Shown piece by piece: positions 24,184-31,856 of a stretch of 35,108 nt of DNA. This stretch comes from a virus: positions 1 through 35,108 of the IMG/VR virus record IMGVR_UViG_3300030104_000578; one strand, 5' to 3'. The notes beneath the pieces were generated by a model. It saw only the letters and a program-made list of their open reading frames with translations, was not told where the DNA came from and did no database searches. Every line of letters begins with the position of its first letter. Position 1 is the stretch's first letter. The translations under genes and the position numbers were made by a program.

Positions 24184-25779
24184 CTAGGTAGTTGGCACTT
24201 CGATAACTTCAGGAGCGATCCACTCATTGAGACGGCCAGTGTCTCCACTGTACTCAAGGACGGTCGCCATGCCCGTGTCCCCAGCATACCGATTCTTCAG
24301 GACTCTGAGGGCCATCATGCGTGACGTGCTTTCGTCCTGCTGATCACGCTCACATCCGATCACTGCATCACTGAGCTGAGCAATCGCATGAGACCCACGG
24401 AGCTGGCTAAGGCTCGTCGATCCGCCTTCCTCATGCGCCCTACCGTCTGGCCTTCGGAGATGGGACACGAGTACGAGGTGGATGTTTGTTTCCTCCACGA
24501 GCGACCGCAGTTTCGTCATCGTGTTGTCGATGGTCCGGCGTTCGTCTCCTGACTCCAGCGCACTGACGACGATACTCAGGTGATCAAGGAACACGTACTT
24601 GCACTGCATGGCGCGGGCCATGTATCTCACACGTGTCAGCAGGTTAGCTGGATCGATCGAACCCCAGTGGTCGTACAGCACCATGTTGCCCGAGCCGACC
24701 GTAGCGTCAAACGCTTCCTTCTTCTGCTCCATCGTGACACCCTGCTGAGTCCAGAGATGCGGCGGGATGTTCATCCGAAGTCCCATGATGAACTCGCTCG
24801 TCTTCTTGACTGACTCTTCCAGTGCGATGTAGCCCACCTTCTGGTTCATGTCCATCAAGTAGTACGCCAGCTCACGGGCAACGCTTGACTTGCCGATGCC
24901 TGTGCCAGCCGTCAGCGTCACCAGCTCGCCTCCTCGCATACCGAACAGCTTGTCATTGAGCGAGGGCCACGGGTACGGGATCGACGGGACCTGAGTGTCG
25001 TCAGTGATTACGTCCCAAAGCTCCTCGCCCGGTACGACACCATCAGGTCTGAAAGACTTCGCGCTGTATACGGCATCGATAAGCTCCTTGACCTTACCGT
25101 CTACGACGCAATCGTTAGCGTCCTTCAATGGCATCCCTGTAACGATCTTGGCCTTGCCGGGGCTGAGCTGCTGAGCAGCCTCAAGAGCGGCAGCCCTGCC
25201 CTGCGTATCCTGATCAAAGCACAGGACGACACTGTCGAACGACTCAAGCCAGTCAATGTTCTGGGCGATGACCCGAGCAGCCGACTTAGCTCCGTTCGGT
25301 ACGGAGACGACAGGCCACGTCAGGTTAAAGACCTGAGATACGGAAAGCGCATCAAGCTCACCTTCAGTGATGGTCACCATCTTGCCTGACTCTCGCCAGA
25401 GATGTGAGCCGAACAGGGACGCTTTCTTGGGGTCACCCAGCCACTTGAACGTCTTGTCAACGAACCTCAGCTTCTGGGCAACAAGGTTGCCTGACCCGTC
25501 CCTGTAGTTCGCTATCTGAACCGGGCGACCTTCGTAGGTCCCGATGCCGTAGTCGAACTTCTTGCACGTGTCCTCGGATATGCCCCGCTTCTGCAACGGA
25601 GCCACTTCGTAGTCGATTAAACCAGTCACTTTATGAGTCTCTTTCTGTTCTACCGGGTTTCCATCCCCGTGTTCGTAGTAATCACAACCAAAGCAGTACG
25701 CATGATTGTCCGTGTATCTCGCAAGATTATCTTTCGAGCCACATCTTGGACAAGGCTCGTGTCTTAGGAACTCGCTCAA
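24184..25779 (-). CDS. Primase-helicase (gp4-like)
   Basis: The likely start is TTG 25779, with GGAGG nine nt upstream, giving 531 residues (T7 gp4 is 566); the longer frame upstream is Arg/Trp-rich shadow sequence. Domains: zinc-binding CPRCGSKDN...YCFGC (Cys10, 13, 29, 32); TOPRIM primase with TEGELDALS (Glu about 139) and CFDQDTQG (Asp about 189, 191); then a RecA-like helicase with Walker A GTGIGKSS (about 292-299), Walker B-like YVFLDHLSIV and a GSHAIAQLSD region. It primes and unwinds at the fork with the gp5-like polymerase. The 5' end overlaps the RusA-like gene by 53 nt. Confidence 0.95.
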   Translation of the reverse strand: MSEFLRHEPCPRCGSKDNLARYTDNHAYCFGCDYYEHGDGNPVEQKETHKVTGLIDYEVAPLQKRGISEDTCKKFDYGIGTYEGRPVQIANYRDGSGNLVAQKLRFVDKTFKWLGDPKKASLFGSHLWRESGKMVTITEGELDALSVSQVFNLTWPVVSVPNGAKSAARVIAQNIDWLESFDSVVLCFDQDTQGRAAALEAAQQLSPGKAKIVTGMPLKDANDCVVDGKVKELIDAVYSAKSFRPDGVVPGEELWDVITDDTQVPSIPYPWPSLNDKLFGMRGGELVTLTAGTGIGKSSVARELAYYLMDMNQKVGYIALEESVKKTSEFIMGLRMNIPPHLWTQQGVTMEQKKEAFDATVGSGNMVLYDHWGSIDPANLLTRVRYMARAMQCKYVFLDHLSIVVSALESGDERRTIDNTMTKLRSLVEETNIHLVLVSHLRRPDGRAHEEGGSTSLSQLRGSHAIAQLSDAVIGCERDQQDESTSRMMALRVLKNRYAGDTGMATVLEYSGDTGRLNEWIAPEVIEVPTT

Positions 25780-26167
25780 CTCTAGCCACCTCCAATGTGA
25801 TGCCCGCCTCCTCTGAAAACTCCTTCGCCATTGAGGCCCAGACCAACTGGTCATCGTCCTCCCATACGACTCCATTCAAAACGTCGAGAGTCTTGAAGTA
25901 GTTGTCAACGTCCCCATTGGGGGTAGCTCGCTTTGACGTACGGGGCTTCACGACGTGAAACACCGCAGACACGGCAAGACTACCCTCCAAAGGGAACGAT
26001 CGAGGTAGCTTCGCATCCGCAAACAGATCCGCAGCGGTCTTGATGAAAGCCGTATATCGCTTTCCGTAGTAACACCGGCCCGTCCTAGTAAACCTAGGTC
26101 TGGACGCAGGGACGGGGTCAATCGGAATGAATACGGACCATCTGTGAGAGCCTCGGAAGGCTTTCAC
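25727..26167 (-). CDS. RusA-like Holliday junction resolvase
   Basis: GTG 26167, with GAGG upstream and 8 nt after the SSB stop, gives 146 residues, matching RusA-family length (about 120-150). The motifs PVPASRPRFTRTGRCYY near the N-terminus and GDVDNYFKTLDVLNGVVWED then DDQLVWASMAKEF in the middle supply the conserved D-x-D-N-x-x-K and D-D acidic residues used for metal-dependent cleavage. It occupies the place where T7 has endonuclease I (gp3), an unrelated resolvase. Its expected job is to resolve branched replication and recombination intermediates before packaging. The in-frame ATG at 26221 lies within the SSB gene and is less likely. Confidence 0.85.
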   Translation of the reverse strand: MKAFRGSHRWSVFIPIDPVPASRPRFTRTGRCYYGKRYTAFIKTAADLFADAKLPRSFPLEGSLAVSAVFHVVKPRTSKRATPNGDVDNYFKTLDVLNGVVWEDDDQLVWASMAKEFSEEAGITLEVARVERVPKTRALSKMWLER

Positions 26168-26174
26168 TTTGACC

Positions 26175-26780
26175 TCAGAAGTCGAAGTCCTCTTCGACGC
26201 TGGTGCTGCTCGTCTGCTCATTAGCTACAAAGCCCTCGACGACATCGAAGCCCCAGTCATCGCCCACTGACGACCCGGACTCACGAAGTTCGACTACTTG
26301 GACAACCTTCAGGCGCAAGGAGATCCCTGCACCAACCATCGGACTGACGTACGGAACGACTTCACACCCGACAGAGATACGGCTGCCCTGTCCAACCTCG
26401 ACAGACGTTGTATCGATCGGAGCCTTCTTGCTGTCCATGACAATCGGACGCTGCTCCCACCTGTCGTCACCGTTGACACCGATGGCCTTCAGCTTGAACT
26501 TGAAGACCCAGTTGCCGGTCTCGTTGCCGCCATCATCGACCTCTTCAACGAACGGAAGATCAGCTCGCTTCTTGAGGTTCGGCTTGGTCCGCTTCACGTT
26601 CTCGATGTGATCTTTCATCACGTCTTCGATCTGCTTCTTGACAGGCTCGGCATCCGCAGCCGACAGGATCAGGTCAACCTTGTACACGCCGTCCTTGTCG
26701 AACTTAGTGTCAGGCTTTGAGAGGCGCGGCCATCGTGCCGTACCAATCGGGGTGGTCAGTCTCGTGTGCTTACTAGGCAT
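26175..26780 (-). CDS. Single-stranded DNA-binding protein (gp2.5-like)
   Basis: A 201-residue protein (T7 gp2.5 is 232) with an OB-fold-like core; TTPIGTARWPRLSKPDTKFD then GVYKVDL and the YVSPMVGAGISLRLKVVQVV segment are typical of the marine T7-like gp2.5 group. The C-terminus is strongly acidic and ends in Phe (SVEEDFDF), the feature that docks gp2.5 to polymerase and helicase. It directly follows the RNA polymerase gene with an AGGAGA Shine-Dalgarno in an 8-nt gap. Confidence 0.92.
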   Translation of the reverse strand: MPSKHTRLTTPIGTARWPRLSKPDTKFDKDGVYKVDLILSAADAEPVKKQIEDVMKDHIENVKRTKPNLKKRADLPFVEEVDDGGNETGNWVFKFKLKAIGVNGDDRWEQRPIVMDSKKAPIDTTSVEVGQGSRISVGCEVVPYVSPMVGAGISLRLKVVQVVELRESGSSVGDDWGFDVVEGFVANEQTSSTSVEEDFDF

Positions 26781-26788
26781 GAGATCTC

Positions 26789-29194
26789 CTAACTGAAGTA
26801 GTACTTCGATTCTAGAACCTTGGAAACATCGAGTGTACCGACCTCCGGAGTCTCTGGCAAGACGACTCCAGAAGGCAGTAGAGCGGAGAACTGGTTCGTT
26901 AAGTCCTCCATTACGTTCTCTTTGAATATGTCAACAGTAGCCCCACGCACACACTCATTGATGGTGTCAAGGTCACATGCGGTCGTGCTGATGTTGTCGT
27001 GGACAGTCATGAAAGACTTCACATCTCTGTCCAATGCTTTGTTCACAGTAAGGCCAAGTATGCCGCCAAGGCCATCCAAGGAATGGACGAGGTTCGCGCA
27101 GATTCCGTTGATCGTCTTGCGCCTCGACTGCTTGCCGTTTGGTATCCGGAGCCGGTGCTGTCGCATCGTACCGCCGACCATCGTCTTGATGCTGTGCTTG
27201 CCCATGTTCTCGTAATGCATCTTGACAGGGAAGCCCAACGGAGTAACCCAGCGAGGCGTGATGCCGTTGTCAACGAACACCGTAGCACAGGCACGAAGCC
27301 AGTCCATGACGATCCTTGCGGACGCAACGACTTCACCAATCGATTCCCATATAAGCTCAGCAAGATAGTTGCAGGGCGCATAAGTCTCCTCTCCAAACGG
27401 GTTCGTCTTCTTCGGGTCCTTCAGTTGTTCGTAGAACCACTCAGCAGTGTACGTACGGCAACTGTAGAACACGGAGCCGTACACGAGAGTCATCGTCTGA
27501 CGTTTCGTCGTCTTGCGGTTGATCCCGAAAGCGAGCCACTTCGACGCATAAGGACTAGCGTTGTCTCGCTCAAGTTTCTCGATGACAAGATCTGCAACAA
27601 CTTCGTACGGGTCCTGAGGTGCGTCACCCGGCAGCACGTTCGTCGCTCTTGCGCCCACCGTATCTCGAAGCATCAACGTCAGAATCTGTAGTCCTTGAGT
27701 TGTCGCATCAACGCCGCACGGCAACGTCGTGACGAAGCTAGAGCCGTGCAGATGGACACGGTGAATCTCGATACACGCACTCAGGAACTCCCAAGGATCG
27801 TCAGCATCTGCCCATGACATTTCCTTGTTGTTGGGATTCCCAACAGCCTTGATCATGTTCAGGTTCGATTCAGCCCAAGCAATCCGACTTTCGTACGGGT
27901 CCTTGTCGAGACCCCACGATGAAGCGGCTTTGATGTACAGCCATTTGAGACCGCTGTCGTCAATCTTCTTGCCGTCCTTGAATCTCAGAAGACTCTTGAC
28001 GTAGCTCGGCCCTTGGGGCTGCAAGAAGTAAGGCACCGGATATCCGCGACCTCTGAAGTCCAGAGAGTGTGGGTAGTACAGGTCACTGCTGGCGAACTTG
28101 TTGGACAGGTTCAGAACCTTCATGACTTGCAGACGCTTGGACTTCTTACGTTCGTTCTCGAAGTGCTGGCGAGCCGCCGCCTTCCTCCACGCACGTCTCG
28201 CTTCCTCGTTCGTCGCAATGTCGGTCGGCTTGTTCGGGATCGGGTCGTCTTCCATGGACGGCACACCGCCTACGGGAAGATCTTTCTCCCAGCAGAACTT
28301 GACCCAGTCATATACTTCGTGATTGATTCTGTACCCCGTCCTTTGCAGGCCGTTGACGGCACGGTACACGTGTGTCATGTCGCAGCTACCGATGTCTTCG
28401 AGGTACGACTTGTCTCTCGTCTTGACCAGCGCACGGCGACCGAAGCACGTGGCTTGGTAGCCACCGAGATACGGGTTGTTCCAATCGACGGGTCGCTCCA
28501 CCATAGGAAGCCAGACCGGAGCAAGGGAATCCCTGTACTCATGGGAGTCCTTCATCCACTTCAGCAGGTCCTCTGTCGGGCGGATCATCGTGTACGACTT
28601 ACCCTTGGGATCTGCTTTCGTGACGATGTCGATGATGCCCGTGGCCTGCCTCATAAGCTCAATGCAGGTCAGCCCCACGGACGCTGCGTCCTTCCGATTC
28701 CACTGGGGCAGGACAAGCTCGTGGTAATTCGCCGTGTTGTTGATGAACTTGGACTTCGTCTTGTCGCTCTTGTATTTGTCAAGCACACGGTTGATCTGTT
28801 GCCACAGGGCAGGATTGTCTTCCTTGATCGTCCGGAACTTCAGCTCGTCTTCAAGAGTTCGGGCCAGCGTCAACGCCGTACTCGTGATCTTGCGGTCCAC
28901 GGATACGCAATCAAGTACGCACTTCGAGGTCAGAGCAGCGACGACGGGAGCGGGTAGCTGTTCAATGTACTGTAATGCGCGATGCCTACGGCCCGGAGCC
29001 TGCTCAGCCTTAGCTTTCCAACTGTTGATCTCAGATGTCAGCTTATCAATCGACTCTGCAAGTAAGTATTGACCTACTGCCGTGGTTGATTCCAGCTTCG
29101 TTTCCTTGGCTCTCTTGATCTTATGGTAATACCGCTGGCGGCCCATCTCGATCATCTCTTCTTCAAGCCGTCCTTGGCTCAGCTTCTTACTCAC
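26789..29194 (-). CDS. Single-subunit DNA-directed RNA polymerase (gp1-like)
   Basis: GTG 29194, with GGGAGGGG four nt upstream, gives 801 residues (T7 RNAP is 883); the frame extends upstream without stop but only as shadow of the sigma-like gene. Catalytic residues are all present: Asp496 in LPCGVDATTQGLQ, Lys564 and Tyr572 in TTKRQTMTLVYGS, and the HD of TVHDNIS in motif C, with the usual C-terminal LESKYYFS ending like the FAFA end of T7. Residues 451-455 (VGNPN) are encoded by one of the nine palindromes. It should transcribe middle and late genes. The specificity-loop region reads TMRQHRLRIPNGKQSRRKTI, unlike T7, so its promoter cannot be guessed from T7. Confidence 0.97.
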   Translation of the reverse strand: MSKKLSQGRLEEEMIEMGRQRYYHKIKRAKETKLESTTAVGQYLLAESIDKLTSEINSWKAKAEQAPGRRHRALQYIEQLPAPVVAALTSKCVLDCVSVDRKITSTALTLARTLEDELKFRTIKEDNPALWQQINRVLDKYKSDKTKSKFINNTANYHELVLPQWNRKDAASVGLTCIELMRQATGIIDIVTKADPKGKSYTMIRPTEDLLKWMKDSHEYRDSLAPVWLPMVERPVDWNNPYLGGYQATCFGRRALVKTRDKSYLEDIGSCDMTHVYRAVNGLQRTGYRINHEVYDWVKFCWEKDLPVGGVPSMEDDPIPNKPTDIATNEEARRAWRKAAARQHFENERKKSKRLQVMKVLNLSNKFASSDLYYPHSLDFRGRGYPVPYFLQPQGPSYVKSLLRFKDGKKIDDSGLKWLYIKAASSWGLDKDPYESRIAWAESNLNMIKAVGNPNNKEMSWADADDPWEFLSACIEIHRVHLHGSSFVTTLPCGVDATTQGLQILTLMLRDTVGARATNVLPGDAPQDPYEVVADLVIEKLERDNASPYASKWLAFGINRKTTKRQTMTLVYGSVFYSCRTYTAEWFYEQLKDPKKTNPFGEETYAPCNYLAELIWESIGEVVASARIVMDWLRACATVFVDNGITPRWVTPLGFPVKMHYENMGKHSIKTMVGGTMRQHRLRIPNGKQSRRKTINGICANLVHSLDGLGGILGLTVNKALDRDVKSFMTVHDNISTTACDLDTINECVRGATVDIFKENVMEDLTNQFSALLPSGVVLPETPEVGTLDVSKVLESKYYFS
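27830..27844 (-). promoter_or_regulatory. 15-bp palindrome copy H, inside the RNA polymerase gene
   Basis: Perfect GTTGGGAATCCCAAC read in frame as Val-Gly-Asn-Pro-Asn, residues 451-455 of the polymerase. In T7 RNAP the equivalent stretch reads AKSPLEN just before WWAEQDSP, so the palindrome occupies a variable loop beside a conserved block. Confidence 0.9.
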
Positions 29195-29723
29195 GAGTCC
29201 CCTCCCATTTCGCTTTGCACATTCTGAGACGCTGACACGCCCTTGACTCACTGTACCCATGATGGACACCGAGCTGCTTGAGCGTCATACCCCTTGACTT
29301 CATGATCAGGAACCACTGGTCATCGACGGGCAACTCACTGAACCCCGGAAGATCTGGCACTTCAACATCTGCGGGAGCTGCCGGGTCGAAGTTCCAATCA
29401 GGCCACTGAAATACGGGACGAGTAAAGGACCGAGTGTTGTACTTTCCTTTATCCTTGTCGTATTTGCGGATTGTCAGGATAGAGTTGTCCTTGCAGTATT
29501 TCGCATGTACGAAGCTGAACAAGCTGGTACGCAAGAAGGCTGAGATCGGCCCCCTGTTGTAATCGTATTTAGGCATCAGCTTCTCCAGTGTAAGTAAATA
29601 CGCTTCACTCAGCAGGTCATTGAACGTCCATAGCATGAACGACTTACGGCGAACGCCGCACCACAGCTTCACTTCGTCGTACAGGTTAAGAAGTTCGGCG
29701 CGACTCAGGTTCAAGTTTAGCAA
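29187..29723 (-). CDS. Sigma-factor-like protein (regions 2 and 4)
   Basis: Up to 178 residues. Residues about 33-75 (FNDLLSEAYLLTLEKLMPKY, DYNRGPISAFLRTSLFSFVH) follow the sigma-70 region 2 pattern, and residues about 131-172 (LPVDDQWFLIMKSRGMTLKQ, LGVHHGYSESRACQRLRM) follow the region 4 helix-turn-helix. A Pro/Asp-rich linker separates them, as in ECF sigma factors. The start is uncertain: TTG 29723 lies within the integrase 3' end and lacks a clear Shine-Dalgarno; GTG or ATG codons further in are possible. It ends 8 nt inside the RNA polymerase gene. It may redirect host RNA polymerase or be an anti-sigma/decoy; both are inference. Confidence 0.65.
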   Translation of the reverse strand: MLNLNLSRAELLNLYDEVKLWCGVRRKSFMLWTFNDLLSEAYLLTLEKLMPKYDYNRGPISAFLRTSLFSFVHAKYCKDNSILTIRKYDKDKGKYNTRSFTRPVFQWPDWNFDPAAPADVEVPDLPGFSELPVDDQWFLIMKSRGMTLKQLGVHHGYSESRACQRLRMCKAKWEGTRE

Positions 29724-30537
29724 TCGCAGATGTCAGGCTTGCAGGGGTCAGGTGGCTATACCTGAGGGTCGTCTTCAGGCTGTTATGACCAGCAAGCTCT
29801 TTGACAGCGGCGAGAGGGACTCCACGTTGGACGAGGCGAGAACAGAACGTATGACGGCACGTATGGAGAAGCGCACCCTCAAACGGGTGGACTACCCTGA
29901 ACGCTTTGATCTTATCATCGATCTGCTGATTAGTGAAGTCGAACGGCGGCTCACCTGTGCGGCACCATGACCTCCGGAGTCTCAGGATCTCGGCAGCACG
30001 GGCCGTCAACGGAATCGTACGCGGACGCTCCGTCTTCAGTTTCTGCGGGTCGGAAAGCGTGACAGTATTGCATATCGTGTCAACGTCGTCCCACAGCAGG
30101 CTGAGAGCCTCGCCCCTACGCATACCGGTGTCCATCAGAAACAGGAACAGGTCCCTGAGGTCGTGGTCGTCCATCGCATCAGACAGCTCTTGTTCCTCTT
30201 CCTGACTGTAGAACTTCAGACGGCCCGCAGATTCCTTCTGTTTCGGTATCTCAGGCTTCTGAGTGACAACGCCGTGCCTGACCCCGTATTTCAGGATCTT
30301 ACTGACCACGGCCAACTTGCGGTTGATCGTTGCCCCCGTATTGTTCTTCATCCTGAGATGGACAACGAAGTTCTCGATGTCAAACGACGTGATGTCCGCC
30401 AGTTTCTTCTTGTCGCCAAAGTAATCGACGACCTCTTCCATGCGATACTCGGTGGTGCGTCGAGACTTCTGCTGTGACCACTCCATCTTGTGGACGTAGT
30501 CAGCCATATCCCCGACTGTTGTAGGTGCGTTTGTCAT
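29686..30537 (-). CDS. int: Tyrosine recombinase / phage integrase
   Basis: A 283-residue integrase with a SAM-like N-terminal core-binding domain (residues about 5-95) and a complete catalytic domain: Arg140 in TGMRRGEALSLLW, Lys168, His225-x-x-Arg228 in LHTCRHTF, His251 in LAGHNSLKTT and the nucleophile Tyr260 in LRYSHL. It should catalyse site-specific integration, implying a temperate or latent ability, as known for some T7-like cyanophages with int just upstream of the RNA polymerase. Shine-Dalgarno AAAGG precedes ATG 30537, downstream of a conspicuous inverted repeat. The 3' end overlaps the sigma-like gene by 38 nt. Confidence 0.95.
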   Translation of the reverse strand: MTNAPTTVGDMADYVHKMEWSQQKSRRTTEYRMEEVVDYFGDKKKLADITSFDIENFVVHLRMKNNTGATINRKLAVVSKILKYGVRHGVVTQKPEIPKQKESAGRLKFYSQEEEQELSDAMDDHDLRDLFLFLMDTGMRRGEALSLLWDDVDTICNTVTLSDPQKLKTERPRTIPLTARAAEILRLRRSWCRTGEPPFDFTNQQIDDKIKAFRVVHPFEGALLHTCRHTFCSRLVQRGVPLAAVKELAGHNSLKTTLRYSHLTPASLTSAIAKLEPESRRTS

Positions 30538-30560
30538 GTTATGCCTTTCGTAAGAACGCG

Positions 30561-30614
30561 GGTCCCGCCTAGTACTCCGACATCAACCGGAGGCTGTTGT
30601 TACTAGACGGGACC
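30561..30614. repeat. Imperfect inverted repeat upstream of the integrase gene
   Basis: GGTCCCGCCTAGTA (30561-30574) pairs with TACTAGACGGGACC (30601-30614) with one mismatch that becomes a wobble pair in the minus-strand RNA. A second, inner stem CTCCG (30575-30579) / CGGAG (30588-30592) encloses an 8-nt loop. No U-run follows on the transcript, so it is not a standard terminator. It fills most of the 92-bp gap between the DUF932-like gene and int. Candidate attP core, recombinase arm site or leader structure. Confidence 0.7.
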
Positions 30615-30629
30615 ACGCGACTTGGAGGA

Positions 30630-31487
30630 TCAGAAGTCAGCAGCGATCAACGCAGGCTCAGTGTTGGGATTCCCAACGGAGAACCTGTCGTCGATGATGT
30701 CCGCCAGCCGTGCCATGCGACTGGACTGAGTCATCAGTGACGCGCCTCTGTCGTTGCTCGTGAATGCGTTCTCAAGGGACCAGACGTTGCGATCCTTGAA
30801 CTCGGGATGCTCAGGCTCTTCCCAGTGTTCAAGCACACGCATCGTAGCCGAGTTGCCCATCACGTTGGCCTTCGCAGCCTCCATGATGACGTACCTCGCA
30901 TCGTCGTCGGAACACTCGATGTTCTTCCATCGCTCGATGCGGGCAGTTTCAGCCTCTGCGGCAGGCAGGAGATGCGAGACGGCGTTGTCGATCAGCTCGT
31001 AGACATGCTCGAACTGACCCTCACGGTCCCTGTCGATGTTCTTCGTGTGCTTGCGGCGGAACTGAGCTTCTGCGCCCATGAACATACCGTTGCTGCACAC
31101 AGATACGCGACGACCAAGGCCTCCACCGGCTGACTTCGTCATGTCGTAGCTGTTGACGAACCCAGCTTCCCACGTCATCTCTGACGTACTGGGCAGGCCG
31201 GGGTGGGCGATGCCGTAAAGGCTGATGAACCGACCCCACTCACCCTGATCCTTGATCTTCGGGTTCTTCGTGGTCTTGGCGCGGTAGTGCGTCGGATCAG
31301 AGAGCTGAAACCCGTGACGACTGAACGCCTGCTCGATCATGTCCACGTACGTCTCATGAGGCAGGGGCCTCCACGTGTCCGGGCCGAGCTGAGGAACGCG
31401 AATCTTGCGAATCGTGTTCATGTCCACCCGCTCACCCCAGTTCTTCGGATCGAACGGGGTAGGGGCCGTGGGTGCGAGAGTAACCAT
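30630..31487 (-). CDS. DUF932-like phage/plasmid protein
   Basis: ATG 31487 with TTGGAGA upstream gives 285 residues. The central block GFVNSYDMTKSAGGGLGRRV then SVCSNGMFMGAEAQFRRKHT and KNIDRD is the recognisable DUF932 pattern (…S.D.S…V.C.N……RKHT…). DUF932 proteins are common on phages and plasmids, often early genes, with no settled biochemical function. The last 15 residues begin with VGNPN (271-275), encoded by palindrome copy G, so the C-terminus appears built over the regulatory element. The longer frame upstream to 31673 is shadow of the gene above. Confidence 0.75.
   Translation of the reverse strand: MVTLAPTAPTPFDPKNWGERVDMNTIRKIRVPQLGPDTWRPLPHETYVDMIEQAFSRHGFQLSDPTHYRAKTTKNPKIKDQGEWGRFISLYGIAHPGLPSTSEMTWEAGFVNSYDMTKSAGGGLGRRVSVCSNGMFMGAEAQFRRKHTKNIDRDREGQFEHVYELIDNAVSHLLPAAEAETARIERWKNIECSDDDARYVIMEAAKANVMGNSATMRVLEHWEEPEHPEFKDRNVWSLENAFTSNDRGASLMTQSSRMARLADIIDDRFSVGNPNTEPALIAADF
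30663..30677 (-). promoter_or_regulatory. 15-bp palindrome copy G, at the 3' end of the DUF932-like gene
   Basis: Perfect GTTGGGAATCCCAAC, in frame as VGNPN (residues 271-275 of 285) and 125 nt before the integrase ATG. It is the first copy upstream of int. Confidence 0.9.
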
Positions 31488-31540
31488 TTGAAATCTCCAA
31501 GTCTCTGCGAACTCAAGGGTGCCGCAGTAACCCGTGACGT

Positions 31541-31555
31541 GTTGGGAATCCCAAC
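31541..31555 (-). promoter_or_regulatory. 15-bp palindrome copy F, reversed centre
   Basis: On the minus strand this copy reads GTTGGGATTCCCAAC, the only one with the opposite central base. It lies 2 nt after the stop of the ribbon-helix-helix-like gene (31558) and 53 nt before the DUF932-like ATG, and is noncoding. Confidence 0.9.
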
Positions 31556-31557
31556 GA

Positions 31558-31773
31558 TTAGTGCAGCTTGTTCTTATCGTCCTGATAAGACTTGAAGCCA
31601 CGCCTGACAAGGTCCACGAGAACGTCGTGTTCGTCCACGTGCGTCTTCGGGAGACCCATCGCATCATGAACATTCTCGATGTTCTGACGGATGACGGAAA
31701 CCTGCTGTCTGATCTCAGGAGACAGACGGAGGTAGAGACCCTGACGGGACATTTTTCGAGTGCGAGAATCCAT
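31558..31773 (-). CDS. Ribbon-helix-helix-like small protein, candidate regulator
   Basis: ATG 31773 with GAAGGGG upstream gives 71 residues. The pattern RQGLYLRLSPEIRQQVSVIR, then a short insert, then DEHDVLVDLVRRGFKSY, matches an N-terminal beta strand followed by two helices as in MetJ/Arc/CopG-type DNA-binding proteins, whose dimers bind palindromic operators. It is preceded by its own TTGACA/TAAAAT promoter candidate and a terminator-like hairpin, and followed at once by palindrome copy F. This makes it a good candidate to bind the 15-bp palindromes, but the fold is judged by eye. Confidence 0.6.
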   Translation of the reverse strand: MDSRTRKMSRQGLYLRLSPEIRQQVSVIRQNIENVHDAMGLPKTHVDEHDVLVDLVRRGFKSYQDDKNKLH

Positions 31774-31797
31774 TCGTTTACCCCTTCTAAGGTAAGT

Positions 31798-31832
31798 AAA
31801 AGAGCGACACTTGTTCACTGCGGCAGTCGCTC
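31798..31832 (-). terminator. Terminator or attenuator hairpin before the RHH-like gene
   Basis: On the minus strand GAGCGAC (31832-31826) pairs with GTCGCTC (31808-31802), with a 17-nt loop that can form an inner ACTG/CAGT stem, followed by TTTT (31801-31798) and more Ts. It lies between the candidate promoter at 31873-31900 and the gene starting at 31773, so it may end early transcripts or act as an attenuator. Confidence 0.65.
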
Positions 31833-31856
31833 ACCTCCGCCACGAAAGGTCTGATG

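Noticed and set aside
28013-28957. Long plus-strand ORF (314 codons) opposite the RNA polymerase gene
   Set aside because: It is the antisense shadow of a strongly conserved gene, is rich in Arg/Val/Leu without family features, and no plus-strand gene or promoter is supported anywhere else.
30538-30629. Inverted repeat upstream of int as a rho-independent terminator
   Set aside because: No T-run follows either arm on the transcribed strand.
29600-30700. tRNA gene or tRNA 3' fragment serving as attP near int
   Set aside because: I looked for a T-arm plus acceptor end (GGTTCRANNCC type) on both strands near int and saw none.
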